From SAR116 cluster bacterium (GTDB taxonomy: Bacteria; Pseudomonadota; Alphaproteobacteria; Puniceispirillales; UBA1172): a stretch of 13,909 bases of DNA. Below are positions 6,365 to 13,909 of the stretch, one piece after another. Position numbers and translations under genes: made by a program. The stretch covers positions 1 through 13,909 of the forward strand of contig NZIT01000039.1 in NCBI GenBank assembly GCA_002691725.1, written 5' to 3'. Position 1 is the first letter of the stretch, and every line of letters starts with the position of its first letter. The notes beneath the pieces were generated by a model, which had not been told where the DNA came from, ran no database searches, and was given only the letters and a program-made list of their open reading frames with translations.

Positions 6365-7291
6365 ATGTATCATTTTTATGGAATATATACGCCGGTCATT
6401 ACCCCATTCAGAGAAGATTTTTCCATTGATGAGACCGCTTATGCCAATATCATTGAGAGGCTAATCAGCGATGGTGTTCATGGCATTATCATTGCTGGTA
6501 CAACTGGCGAATATTATGCACAAAGCATGGATGAACGCATCCGCATGTTGGAATGTGGGTGTGAGATTATTAACCGCCGCCTGCCGGTGATTGGTGGCAC
6601 TGGCGCTATCCGTACCGAAGATTCCATTGCACTCGCCAAAGCCGCAAAACAAGCCGGGGTTGACGCTATCCTTGTAGCAACGCCGCCCTATGCACAGCCA
6701 ACTGGACGCGAAAATGCGCTGCATGCGCTATCGGTGCAACGGGCAGCAGACCTGCCCGCAATGCTTTATAACTATCCCGGCCGCATGGCCGCCCCTATGG
6801 ATGAGGACTTCCTCGACAGAATTGGCCAGGCGCCAGCATTTTGCGCGATCAAAGAAAGCTCTGGGGATATTAACCGCTTGCATTTATTAGCGCGGCAATA
6901 TCCGCAAATTGCGTTATCTTGTGGCATGGATGATCAAGCGCTAGAGTTTTTTGCATGGGGAGCTGAAAGCTGGGTTTGCGCCGCCAGTAACTTTGCTGCC
7001 TCAGCACATATTGCGCTATGGAAGGCATGTGTTGTTGACAATAATTTTATCAAGGGGCGGCGTATAATGACCGCCATGTTGCCTTTAATGCAGGCATTGG
7101 AACAAGGTGGAAAATTCGTTCAGTCCATCAAATACGGGGTATCAAGACAAGGTATCTCTGCTGGCCCACCACGGGCACCTCTCAGGCCATTGAATAAAGA
7201 CGATAAACGTATTCTTGATCAGGTCATTGACACGATGAACACAACCATTGACCGTATTGAGAAAGAAAAGGCGACGGAGAAGGAGAACTGA
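6365..7291 (+). CDS. DapA-family (dihydrodipicolinate synthase/N-acetylneuraminate lyase) Schiff-base enzyme
   Basis: 308 residues from the ATG at 6365, seven bases after the regulator's stop. The frame is open further upstream, but that would overlap the regulator and add sequence with no family match. The TIM-barrel class I aldolase hallmarks are present: GTTGEYYAQS (45-54), the catalytic Tyr135 in YNYPGR, and the Schiff-base Lys163 in CAIKESSGD. Arg140 falls where DHDPS Arg138 binds a substrate carboxylate, so a 2-oxo acid or imino acid substrate is expected. Members include true DHDPS, sugar-acid aldolases and 1-pyrroline-4-hydroxy-2-carboxylate deaminase. With an aldehyde dehydrogenase and an FAD amine oxidase immediately downstream and an amine importer beyond, a deaminase or lyase in amino-acid-derivative breakdown is more likely than lysine biosynthesis. 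Confidence 0.88.
   Translation: MYHFYGIYTPVITPFREDFSIDETAYANIIERLISDGVHGIIIAGTTGEYYAQSMDERIRMLECGCEIINRRLPVIGGTGAIRTEDSIALAKAAKQAGVDAILVATPPYAQPTGRENALHALSVQRAADLPAMLYNYPGRMAAPMDEDFLDRIGQAPAFCAIKESSGDINRLHLLARQYPQIALSCGMDDQALEFFAWGAESWVCAASNFAASAHIALWKACVVDNNFIKGRRIMTAMLPLMQALEQGGKFVQSIKYGVSRQGISAGPPRAPLRPLNKDDKRILDQVIDTMNTTIDRIEKEKATEKEN
7276..7287 (+). promoter_or_regulatory. Strong ribosome binding site deciding the aldehyde dehydrogenase start
   Basis: GGAGAAGGAG lies at the end of the DapA-family gene, at ideal distance from the ATG at 7293. It favours that start over the in-frame ATG at 7248, which would add a highly charged Arg/Lys peptide. Confidence 0.7.
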
Positions 7292-7292
7292 T

Positions 7293-8810
7293 ATGTCTGA
7301 TTTGCAAAGCTATGAAGATTATAAAGCACTGGCAGAACAGATCCGCTTGCCATCAGCAGCGTTTATAAATGGTGCCTTTCAAGCTGGTGGCGGCCGCGAA
7401 ATGGATATCATCAATCCAGCGACTGATGATATCCTGACCTCGATTGCCATGACCGATGCGGACACTACTGATTATGCCGTCTCAAAAGCCCGTGAAGCAT
7501 TTGATCAAGGGCATTGGTCACGTTGTCATCCCGCTGAACGCAAAGAGGTATTGATCAGGCTATGTAAGCTAATGACGCGAAATCGCCATGAATTAGCCGT
7601 TATGGAAAGCCTGGATAGCGGAAAGCCTATTCAGGATTGCGCCACTATTGATCTGCCAGAGGCGATCAACTGCATCAAATGGCATGCAGAGGCCATTGAT
7701 AAGATTTATGATGATGTTGCCCCAACAGGTGAGGATGCCATGGCGATGATTATCCGTCAGCCTATTGGTGTTGTTGGCTGTGTTCTGCCATGGAACTTTC
7801 CGTTATTGATGATGGCATGGAAGATTGGCCCTGCGCTAGCCGCTGGTAACTCTGTTATGATAAAGCCCGCAGAAGAAACTCCACTAACAGCTCTACGGCT
7901 GGCTGAACTGGCGCTGGAAGCAGGTATTCCGCGCGGCGTTTTTCAGGTCTTGCCCGGTGATGGTCTGACAACAGGTCAAGCGATGGGGCTACATCCTGAC
8001 ATTGATATGATTAGCTTTACCGGCTCGACCGAAACCGGGCGGCATTTTCTGCGGTATTCGGCGCAATCGAACCTCAAGAAGATTACGCTTGAATGTGGCG
8101 GCAAAAATCCGTGCCTGGTGTTGAAAGATGCTGAGCATATTAATAAAGTCGCTGAGCATATTGCGATGGGCGCGTTTTGGAATATGGGGCAGAATTGTTC
8201 TGCTATTTCTCGCGTTATTGTTGATAAATCGCGCGCTGATGAATTGCGTGACGCTTTGCTATTTCATATTGGGCAATTTCATCAAGGCGATCCACTTGAC
8301 CCCAAAAATCGGTTAGGCGTTTTGGTATCTGACTCGCATTTCAGCAAAGTCAAATCCTTCCTTGATAAAGCCGAAAAAGATAAATTATCTGCTCTATGTG
8401 GCGCTGTTGAGACCAAGGAAAAGCAGATCACACCAACCGTTTTTTATGATGTTGACCCTGCCCATTCGCTTGCCACAGATGAGGTGTTTGGCCCTGTTCT
8501 TTGCCTGATTATCGCATCCGACACAGATCATGCGGTGCAGATTGCAAATGCGACTAATTACGGGTTAACTGCCAGTATTTTCAGCGCCTCAATCGGCGCG
8601 GCGTTGCGGTCTGCGCGGGCAATCAAAGCCGGAACGGTTACCGTCAATTGCTATGGCGAAGGCGATATCACAACACCATTTGGCGGCTGGAAAGAATCTG
8701 GCTTTGGCGGCAGAGACAATGGCCTTGCCGCGCATGATCAATTTACCGAAACCAAGACCATTTGGGTCAATCTTGATGATTATAATGATGAGGAATTAAT
8801 TAATGAGTGA
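7293..8810 (+). CDS. NAD(P)-dependent aldehyde dehydrogenase, PuuC/betaine-aldehyde-dehydrogenase-like
   Basis: 505 residues. All core ALDH features are present: PWNFP with Asn168, Lys191 in the cofactor site, FTGSTETG (242-249), the general base Glu267 in LECGGKNP, and the nucleophile Cys302 in GQNCSA. The C-terminal block (PFGGWKESGFGGRDN) most resembles PuuC and related gamma-aminobutyraldehyde or 4-guanidinobutyraldehyde dehydrogenases. It starts one base after the DapA-family stop and overlaps the next gene by eight bases, so it works in the same pathway. If the DapA-family enzyme is a 4-hydroxy-pyrroline-carboxylate deaminase, this would oxidise 2-oxoglutarate semialdehyde to 2-oxoglutarate. 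An aminoaldehyde substrate is the main alternative. Confidence 0.93.
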   Translation: MSDLQSYEDYKALAEQIRLPSAAFINGAFQAGGGREMDIINPATDDILTSIAMTDADTTDYAVSKAREAFDQGHWSRCHPAERKEVLIRLCKLMTRNRHELAVMESLDSGKPIQDCATIDLPEAINCIKWHAEAIDKIYDDVAPTGEDAMAMIIRQPIGVVGCVLPWNFPLLMMAWKIGPALAAGNSVMIKPAEETPLTALRLAELALEAGIPRGVFQVLPGDGLTTGQAMGLHPDIDMISFTGSTETGRHFLRYSAQSNLKKITLECGGKNPCLVLKDAEHINKVAEHIAMGAFWNMGQNCSAISRVIVDKSRADELRDALLFHIGQFHQGDPLDPKNRLGVLVSDSHFSKVKSFLDKAEKDKLSALCGAVETKEKQITPTVFYDVDPAHSLATDEVFGPVLCLIIASDTDHAVQIANATNYGLTASIFSASIGAALRSARAIKAGTVTVNCYGEGDITTPFGGWKESGFGGRDNGLAAHDQFTETKTIWVNLDDYNDEELINE

Positions 8811-10158
8811 TCATTATTCAGCCAAGCGACTACCAGTTGATCCAGGTCAGACAGGATGGCTTAACATAATAGAAAAAGTGCCATCCTATCCGACGTTAGA
8901 GCAAAACATCTCAGCCGATTGGGTCATTATTGGAGGCGGCTTTACCGGTCTAAGTGCCGCCAAACAGCTTGCTTATAAAGGCGGAAGTGGATTATCCATA
9001 GCCTTGCTTGAAGCAAGTCAAATTGGGGCTGGCCCGGCTGGCCGCAATTCCGGATTTATGATTGATCTGCCGCATGCGCTGGGCGGCGATTCATATGTTG
9101 GTGACCTGTCATCTGACCGTGAACAAATTCGTTTGAACAGGATCGCCCAAAGATTTGCCACAGACGCCGCCAAAGAATATCAAATGCCCGATCATTGCGT
9201 TGACAAAAGTGGCAAGATTAATGCCAGTGTTGACTATAACGGCCAACATCATAATGACATCTATGCCAAGCAATTAGATGAACTTGGCGAAACATATTCG
9301 ATGCTATCCAGTGATGATATGCAAGCCATCACAGGCTCTCAATTTTATTCTGGTGGTCTTTACACGCCGGGGACGATTTTATTACAGCCTGCCGAATATA
9401 TCACCAGATTAGCTCGCGGGGTTTGCCAGAGAAAACCTCAACTTCAGATATTTGAACACTCACCCGCGCTGTCATTTACCAGAGTGGGGAAACATTGGGT
9501 GATCAAAACACAACATGGTTCTGTAACCGCTGAAGGGATCATTATTGCTGCTAATGGTCATGCGGAATCATTTGGGTTTTATCAAAACCGGCTCATGCAT
9601 GTATTTACCTATGCTTCCATGACCAGGCCGTTAACTGCATCTCAGCAAAAAATGATTGGCGGGGATGAGCGTTGGGGCATTACCCCGTCTGATCCTATGG
9701 GAACAACAATCAGGCGTATCAACACCCCCGAAGGCAACCGAATCGTAATCCGAAATGGCTGGAGTTTTGATCCATCTATGCAAATATCACCATCACGCAT
9801 AGAAAATTATGTGAAATCCCATCGGTTAAGTTTTAACCGCCGCTATCCTGAATTACATGATGTTGATTTTGAATATAGCTGGGGTGGTCGCTTATGCTTA
9901 TCCAGAAACACTGTTCCTGCCTTTGGTTGGGTTGACAAAAATGTAATATCTGCCTGTTGCCAGAATGGATTAGGAACGGCACAAGGCACATTAGCTGGTA
10001 TGGCCGCCGCCGATTTAGCCATGGATAGAAACACCGAAGTCATAACATATTTGACAAATCATGATGCTCCGTCCAAGCTTCCGCCTAGAGTACTTAGCTA
10101 TATCGGTGCAAATGCAACGATTAAGATCAAAGAGTTTAGGGCAAGAAAAGAAATGTAA
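8803..10158 (+). CDS. FAD-dependent amine/amino-acid oxidoreductase, DAO family (PuuB/OrdL-like)
   Basis: 451 residues; the ATG overlaps the dehydrogenase by eight bases, with GAGGAA upstream. The FAD-binding Rossmann motif is Gly44-x-Gly46-x-x-Gly49 (VIIGGGFTGLSAA), followed by the acidic strand end LLEAS and the family stretch GPAGRNSGFM. A C-terminal dinucleotide-binding segment lies around 395-405 (QNGLGTAQGTLAGMAAADL). The DAO family includes gamma-glutamylputrescine oxidase, D-amino acid and N-methyl amino acid dehydrogenases and sarcosine oxidase. It probably oxidises a secondary amine or cyclic D-imino acid to the imine, or removes an N-methyl group, feeding the DapA-family enzyme and ALDH. 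No signal peptide; cytoplasmic. Confidence 0.9.
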   Translation: MSDHYSAKRLPVDPGQTGWLNIIEKVPSYPTLEQNISADWVIIGGGFTGLSAAKQLAYKGGSGLSIALLEASQIGAGPAGRNSGFMIDLPHALGGDSYVGDLSSDREQIRLNRIAQRFATDAAKEYQMPDHCVDKSGKINASVDYNGQHHNDIYAKQLDELGETYSMLSSDDMQAITGSQFYSGGLYTPGTILLQPAEYITRLARGVCQRKPQLQIFEHSPALSFTRVGKHWVIKTQHGSVTAEGIIIAANGHAESFGFYQNRLMHVFTYASMTRPLTASQQKMIGGDERWGITPSDPMGTTIRRINTPEGNRIVIRNGWSFDPSMQISPSRIENYVKSHRLSFNRRYPELHDVDFEYSWGGRLCLSRNTVPAFGWVDKNVISACCQNGLGTAQGTLAGMAAADLAMDRNTEVITYLTNHDAPSKLPPRVLSYIGANATIKIKEFRARKEM

Positions 10159-10213
10159 GTCCTGTTTGGCTTGCAATATATACTGATCATTCAACACATA
10201 TTGGGAGGAATGA

Positions 10214-11188
10214 ATGAAAAAAACGATGATGACGATAATGGGCGCAGCACTTGGCATTGGTATGATGTCAAACGTTGCCAAAGCAGATTGTGGCGAGGTA
10301 AGCATCGGTGCAATGGGTTGGGCATCGGGTGAGAGCATTACTGCCCTTGCTCAATTTGTCCTTGAGCAGGGTTACGGATGCTCCGTTTCTGTTGTCCCAA
10401 CTGATACTGTACCTGCTGTGACTTCGCTCGCTGAAAATGGTCAGCCAGATATCGTGCCAGAAGTCTGGAAAAACTCAGCTACCGTTTATGGTGAGCTTGA
10501 GGCGGAAGGAAAAGTTATCACTGCATCTGATGTTTTCCAAAATGGTGGTGAAGAAGGTTGGTGGATACCAACCAGCTTAGCTAAAAAGCATCCTGAGCTG
10601 ACAACAATTGATGGTATTCTCGCTAATCCTGAGCTTGTTGGTGGACGTTTCCATAACTGTCCTGTTGGCTGGGGTTGCCGGATCGTCAATGACAATCTGA
10701 AAGTTGTGCATCAGCTGGAAGCCAATGGCATTGAAGTATTTGACCACGGGTCAGGTGCTAACCTTGGTGCGTCTATTGCGGCAGCATTTGCCGATGAAGC
10801 GCCTTGGTTTGGATATTACTGGGGCCCAACAGCGGTGCTTGGTAAGTATGAAATGACCAAGGTTGATATTGGTGATGTTGATCCTGCACAGCATGCGATT
10901 AATCAGAACGCAGATTCTCCAGATGGTGATCTAGGCGTGTCTGGTTTTCCATCAGCGCCAGTGCTTAATGCTGTCACAGCAGACCTTGCCAAGCGTGAGC
11001 CAGAAGTCTTCAAGTTCGTCCAGAACATGAGCTTTCCTAACGACGTCATGAGCAAGATGCTAGCGTGGAAAGAGGCGAATAACGCTTCTGCTGACGAAGC
11101 TGCTGCCTGGGTGCTGACAAACTACACTGATATGGTGATGGGTTGGGTTAATGCTGACGCTAAAGGCAAGCTAGAAGCGCTTCTCTAA
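10214..11188 (+). CDS. Periplasmic binding protein of a glycine-betaine/proline-betaine type ABC importer (ProX/OpuAC-like)
   Basis: 324 residues after a strong GGGAGG ribosome site, with a Sec signal peptide ending near AKA|DC (residue 24). The mature protein is an OpuAC-domain, type II binding protein. It has an early VSIGAMGWASGES strand, PDIVPEVWKN, GWWIPTS, a CPVGWGCR pair that could form a disulphide, and WFGYYWGPTAV. The many Trp and Tyr residues fit an aromatic cage for a quaternary ammonium group. It is followed by a hairpin and then permease and ATPase, a common arrangement that lets the binding protein be made in excess. The exact ligand (betaine, choline, carnitine, proline betaine) is undetermined; the catabolic neighbours argue for uptake as food rather than purely as osmoprotectant. 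Confidence 0.92.
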   Translation: MKKTMMTIMGAALGIGMMSNVAKADCGEVSIGAMGWASGESITALAQFVLEQGYGCSVSVVPTDTVPAVTSLAENGQPDIVPEVWKNSATVYGELEAEGKVITASDVFQNGGEEGWWIPTSLAKKHPELTTIDGILANPELVGGRFHNCPVGWGCRIVNDNLKVVHQLEANGIEVFDHGSGANLGASIAAAFADEAPWFGYYWGPTAVLGKYEMTKVDIGDVDPAQHAINQNADSPDGDLGVSGFPSAPVLNAVTADLAKREPEVFKFVQNMSFPNDVMSKMLAWKEANNASADEAAAWVLTNYTDMVMGWVNADAKGKLEALL

Positions 11189-11204
11189 ACCAAAAATAAA
11201 TGTT

Positions 11205-11257
11205 TCACTGGAACGGGGTAATCCTGTTCCGGTGATTTGTTATATATTATATATAAC
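11205..11257 (+). terminator. Intercistronic hairpins after the binding-protein gene
   Basis: A 10-pair stem, TCACTGGAAC (11205-11214) with GTTCCGGTGA (11226-11235), one G-T pair, is followed by an imperfect T-rich stretch. Directly after it, GTTATATA (11239-11246) and TATATAAC (11250-11257) form a second perfect AT-only inverted repeat. The position between binding protein and permease fits a partial terminator or 3'-end stabiliser that lowers expression of the downstream transporter genes. Confidence 0.6.
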
Positions 11258-11327
11258 TTTTCAACAGGTTAAGAATAAAAACACCCACTTAATAAAACTG
11301 GTTTAAGGATGGGGGGAATCTTTTGTT

Positions 11328-12341
11328 ATGGCTGCATTTGAAAATGTATTTAGTTTTTTCGGGCTGTCTGAATGGTGTGATAGCGGTAAGCAAAAAGCAC
11401 TGATTAGTCTTAAAAGCCTGAAAAATGAAGAAACGGCATGGTGGGATATTCCGTTTCCATCGCTGGATAATTTACATAAAGCATGTGGCTCTATCCCCCA
11501 ATCTCGTGATTTAACCGCTTCACTAGAAGACGGGTTTTTATATATTCGCCCATCTTTGCGAACCGTCCTTGATCCGATCACGCAGCCCCTGTCATGGATG
11601 CTGGATTCGGCATTATATCTCTTTACCAATACACCATGGTGGATATTACTCCCACTTTTTATCCTCGCTGTTCAATGGTCAGCGCGGTCATGGAAAATCA
11701 CCGCATTTGTTGTTGGCTGCATTATTTTTTATCTTGCCACAGATCACTACACCTACGCTATGCAGACCCTATCGATCATATTTGTGTGTACGGTGTTATG
11801 CGTTGTTATCGGCGTGCCGACAGGTATTTTAATGGCCAGGAGCAATACATTTCAGCGAATGCTCATCCCCATTCTTGATATGTTGCAGACGTTGCCGACT
11901 TTTGTTTACCTGATCCCGTTGATCTTTATTTTCAAAATTACTGAGCCAAAGCTATATGGTCTCGCTATCATTCTCTATGCCATTGTTCCGGTAATCCGGT
12001 TAACCGATTTAGGCATCAGACTAGTCGATAAAGATGTCATAGAGGCCGCAAATGCCTATGGTATGACAAAGCGACAATTGCTCTTTAATGTTCAGGTTCC
12101 GCTTGCCATGCCTAATATTATGGCAGGAGTTAATCAGACCATTATGATGAGCTTAGCCATGGTTGTTATCGCATCGCTGGTATCGGCACCTGGGCTTGGT
12201 ACATTGGTACTGGATGGCATTAACAATCTTCGGCTTGGGGTTGGGTTTATGGCTGGTATCGGCATTGTTTTGCTTGCCATTATTTTAGACCGAGTATCTA
12301 AATCAGCACTTAAACGTATGAACAAAACCTATCACGGCTAG
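11328..12341 (+). CDS. ABC importer permease, ProW/OpuAB-like
   Basis: 337 residues, ATG about ten bases after a GGGGGGAA site. An N-terminal hydrophilic extension of about 100 residues, as in ProW, is followed by hydrophobic segments from about residue 104 onward. The binding-protein-dependent transport domain carries the EAA coupling motif (EAANAYGMTKRQLLFNVQVP, from Glu239) that docks on the ATPase. The family stretches LDMLQTLPTFVYLIP (183-197) and RLTDLGIRLVD (224-234) are very close to ProW. Normally it is a homodimer with two ProV subunits. Eleven bases separate its stop from the ATPase start. Confidence 0.93.
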   Translation: MAAFENVFSFFGLSEWCDSGKQKALISLKSLKNEETAWWDIPFPSLDNLHKACGSIPQSRDLTASLEDGFLYIRPSLRTVLDPITQPLSWMLDSALYLFTNTPWWILLPLFILAVQWSARSWKITAFVVGCIIFYLATDHYTYAMQTLSIIFVCTVLCVVIGVPTGILMARSNTFQRMLIPILDMLQTLPTFVYLIPLIFIFKITEPKLYGLAIILYAIVPVIRLTDLGIRLVDKDVIEAANAYGMTKRQLLFNVQVPLAMPNIMAGVNQTIMMSLAMVVIASLVSAPGLGTLVLDGINNLRLGVGFMAGIGIVLLAIILDRVSKSALKRMNKTYHG

Positions 12342-12351
12342 GACAGATATT

Positions 12352-13434
12352 ATGACGTCAACACAATCACAAAAATCTTCTGATATTGCTATTTCTATCC
12401 GTAATCTGTTCAAGATTTTTGGTGATGACCCAAAATCTGTCTTGCCACAATTACATGACGGCATTGACAAAGCAGATGTTCAGCGAAAAACTGGTCATGT
12501 CATTGGTCTAAACAACATTAATGTTGATATTCAATCAGGCAAAATCACCGTCATCATGGGCTTATCTGGTTCGGGTAAATCGACCTTGATCCGTCATATT
12601 AACCGCCTGATTGAACCCACTGCGGGTGAGATTTTGTTGGATGGAGAAAATATTCTCAATCTGCCTGACGATAAATTGCGGCAGTTGCGACAGACGCGGA
12701 TGTCTATGGTCTTTCAGAAATTTGCTCTGCTTCCGCATCGAACCGTTCTGCAAAACACGATGCTGGCGCCGATGGTCAGGAACGAAGATAAGGTCAAATC
12801 CGAAAAAGAGGCGCGATATTGGCTGTCACGGGTTGAACTGGATGGATATGAAGATGCCTATCCGCATCAGCTATCTGGCGGCATGCAGCAACGTGTCGGG
12901 ATTGCAAGAGCATTAACATCAAATGCTGATTTCATGCTCATGGATGAGGCGTTTTCCGCGCTTGATCCACTGATTAGAACATCTATGCAGGACTTGCTTC
13001 TTGATCTTCAAGAAGACCTCCATAAAACCATCATCTTCATCACGCATGATTTGGATGAAGCGTTGAAAATCGCTGATCATCTGGTGGTGCTGAAAGATGG
13101 CTTTGTTGTCCAGCAAGGAAATCCCCAGCATATTATTCTTAATCCTTCTGACCCTTATATTGAGGAGTTTGTGAGTGATATTAATCGCGCCCGCGTGCTC
13201 CGTGTTGGATCGGTCATGAAGCCAGCAAAAACGACAAAGAAAACCACTGGTAGCATTGCCGGCAGCATTGATAGTAAGCAATCCTTGGAACAACTGATTG
13301 CCCAGGCAGATGGCGATGTGAAAGGCCTTTATGCGGTTACAGAAATGGATAAGGTGGTCGGCCATATCGAAATGACGCAGGTCTATAAAGCCCTTGTTCG
13401 TTATAATTTGACGACCTCACGCCGAGCAAAATAG
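12352..13434 (+). CDS. ABC importer ATPase, ProV/OpuAA-like
   Basis: 360 residues, AGGACAG site overlapping the permease stop. Walker A GLSGSGKST (70-78), Q-loop FQKFALLPH (121-129), signature LSGGMQQRVG (174-183), Walker B FMLMDE (194-199) and H-loop His232 are all intact. The N-terminal NLFKIFG leader before the core is typical of quaternary-amine transporter ATPases. ProV carries two CBS motifs after the core in about 400 residues. Here the tail is shorter, with a Lys/Thr/Ser-rich linker (about 289-305) and only one recognisable CBS-like strand-helix unit (GLYAVTEMDKVVGHIEMTQ), so osmotic or ionic gating may be reduced. Confidence 0.94.
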   Translation: MTSTQSQKSSDIAISIRNLFKIFGDDPKSVLPQLHDGIDKADVQRKTGHVIGLNNINVDIQSGKITVIMGLSGSGKSTLIRHINRLIEPTAGEILLDGENILNLPDDKLRQLRQTRMSMVFQKFALLPHRTVLQNTMLAPMVRNEDKVKSEKEARYWLSRVELDGYEDAYPHQLSGGMQQRVGIARALTSNADFMLMDEAFSALDPLIRTSMQDLLLDLQEDLHKTIIFITHDLDEALKIADHLVVLKDGFVVQQGNPQHIILNPSDPYIEEFVSDINRARVLRVGSVMKPAKTTKKTTGSIAGSIDSKQSLEQLIAQADGDVKGLYAVTEMDKVVGHIEMTQVYKALVRYNLTTSRRAK

Positions 13435-13436
13435 CC

Positions 13437-13909
13437 ATGCGAATTGATTGTTTGCAATATTGCCAGTGGTCGCCAAAAATTTTTCAGCAATGGGCTGATG
13501 GTGGTGTAGACGCCGTTCATGTCACAATCGCTTATCATGAAAACTTTCGTGAAACCGTCATCAATATCGAAAAATGGAATCGCTGGTTTGAAGATTATTC
13601 TGACCGGATCGTCCAGGCCTTTAACGCCGAAGATATCATAGCCGCCAAAGCCACAGGCAGAACCGCTGTCATATATGGGCTTCAGAACCCCTCACCTATT
13701 GAGGATGATATCGGGCTTGTTGAAGTCTTGCATCGGCTTGGCGTGCGCTTCATGCAACTCACCTACAATAATCAGTCCCTGCTTGCCACTGGCTGTTATG
13801 AAGATGACGATACGGGCTTAACCCGTATGGGCAAAGAAGTCGTGCGTGAAATGAATAGAGTAGGATTGGTCGTGGATATGTCACATTCCGCCGAAGCCTC
13901 GACGCTTGC
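13437..13909 (+). CDS. M19 (renal/membrane dipeptidase)-like protein lacking canonical metal ligands (partial, C-terminus off the right edge)
   Basis: ATG at 13437, two bases after the ATPase stop; 157 codons are visible and the frame is open at the edge. The M19 fold is recognisable from LGVRFMQLTYNNQSLLATG (101-119) and VVDMSHSAEAST (145-156). In canonical enzymes the N-terminal DGHND supplies His and Asp zinc ligands; here the segment reads DCLQY, so both are gone. The bridging Glu of the usual IEG strand appears as Gln83 in YGLQNP. The later His150 is kept. From memory, a related M19-like protein sits in the choline/betaine catabolic region of Pseudomonas next to dimethylglycine demethylase genes. 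The association therefore points to betaine metabolism rather than peptide hydrolysis; its reaction is unknown. Confidence 0.85.
   Translation, partial: MRIDCLQYCQWSPKIFQQWADGGVDAVHVTIAYHENFRETVINIEKWNRWFEDYSDRIVQAFNAEDIIAAKATGRTAVIYGLQNPSPIEDDIGLVEVLHRLGVRFMQLTYNNQSLLATGCYEDDDTGLTRMGKEVVREMNRVGLVVDMSHSAEASTL

Noticed and set aside
7248..7292. Earlier ATG for the aldehyde dehydrogenase
   Set aside because: It adds an Arg/Lys-rich peptide inside the previous gene and ignores the strong ribosome site before 7293.
10156..10184. Separate promoter before the binding protein (TATACT at 10179-10184)
   Set aside because: No acceptable -35 element at the right distance; the gap is only 55 bases and is adequately explained by read-through.
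12919..13365. 148-codon minus-strand frame
   Set aside because: Antisense to the signature, Walker B and H-loop coding region of the ATPase; no independent support.

Overview
The window looks like part of the chromosome of a marine-type alphaproteobacterium, roughly SAR116 or Rhodospirillales-like. The basis is moderate-to-low GC, tightly packed operons, and protein families (quaternary-amine ABC importer, non-pyrrolysine MttB homologue, M19-like protein) that are common in such bacteria. This placement is inference from gene content; there is no rRNA or marker gene. No tRNA, rRNA, CRISPR array, insertion sequence or integrase was seen, and no gene-free gap exceeds about 170 bases.

Left block, 1-3759, all on the minus strand and read right to left. 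It holds six closely spaced or overlapping genes: a lipoprotein (3759-3208), a secreted coiled-coil protein (3168-2293), a small secreted protein (2272-1892), a compact four-helix MotA/TolQ/ExbB-like membrane protein (1895-1332), a single-pass coiled-coil protein (1332-628), and a TonB-like single-pass protein with a Pro/Gln-rich linker that runs off the left edge (625-1). Together they look like an envelope-spanning, ion-motive-force-driven machine. Apart from the ExbB-like gene I recognise none of these families, and there is no obvious ExbD/TolR. This is the best candidate in the window for an undescribed system.

Right block, 3941-13909. A minus-strand MttB-family methyltransferase (5530-3941) is divergent from a plus-strand run: a GntR/FCD regulator (5641-6357), a DapA-family lyase or deaminase (6365-7291), a PuuC-like aldehyde dehydrogenase (7293-8810), a DAO/PuuB-like FAD oxidoreductase (8803-10158), a glycine-betaine/proline-betaine type ABC importer (binding protein 10214-11188, permease 11328-12341, ATPase 12352-13434), and an M19 'membrane dipeptidase'-like protein (13437 to the right edge) that lacks key metal ligands.

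The genes of the right block fit one job: import of a quaternary amine, N-demethylation, oxidation of the amine, DapA-type deamination or cleavage, and oxidation of the resulting semialdehyde. The run oxidase, DapA-type enzyme, semialdehyde dehydrogenase is the logic of 4-hydroxyproline breakdown (imine formation, deamination, 2-oxoglutarate semialdehyde oxidation). My working hypothesis is therefore catabolism of a hydroxyproline-betaine or proline-betaine-like osmolyte. That is inference; another N-methylated amino acid or polyamine derivative is possible. The MttB pathway would also need a corrinoid protein, which is not in the window.
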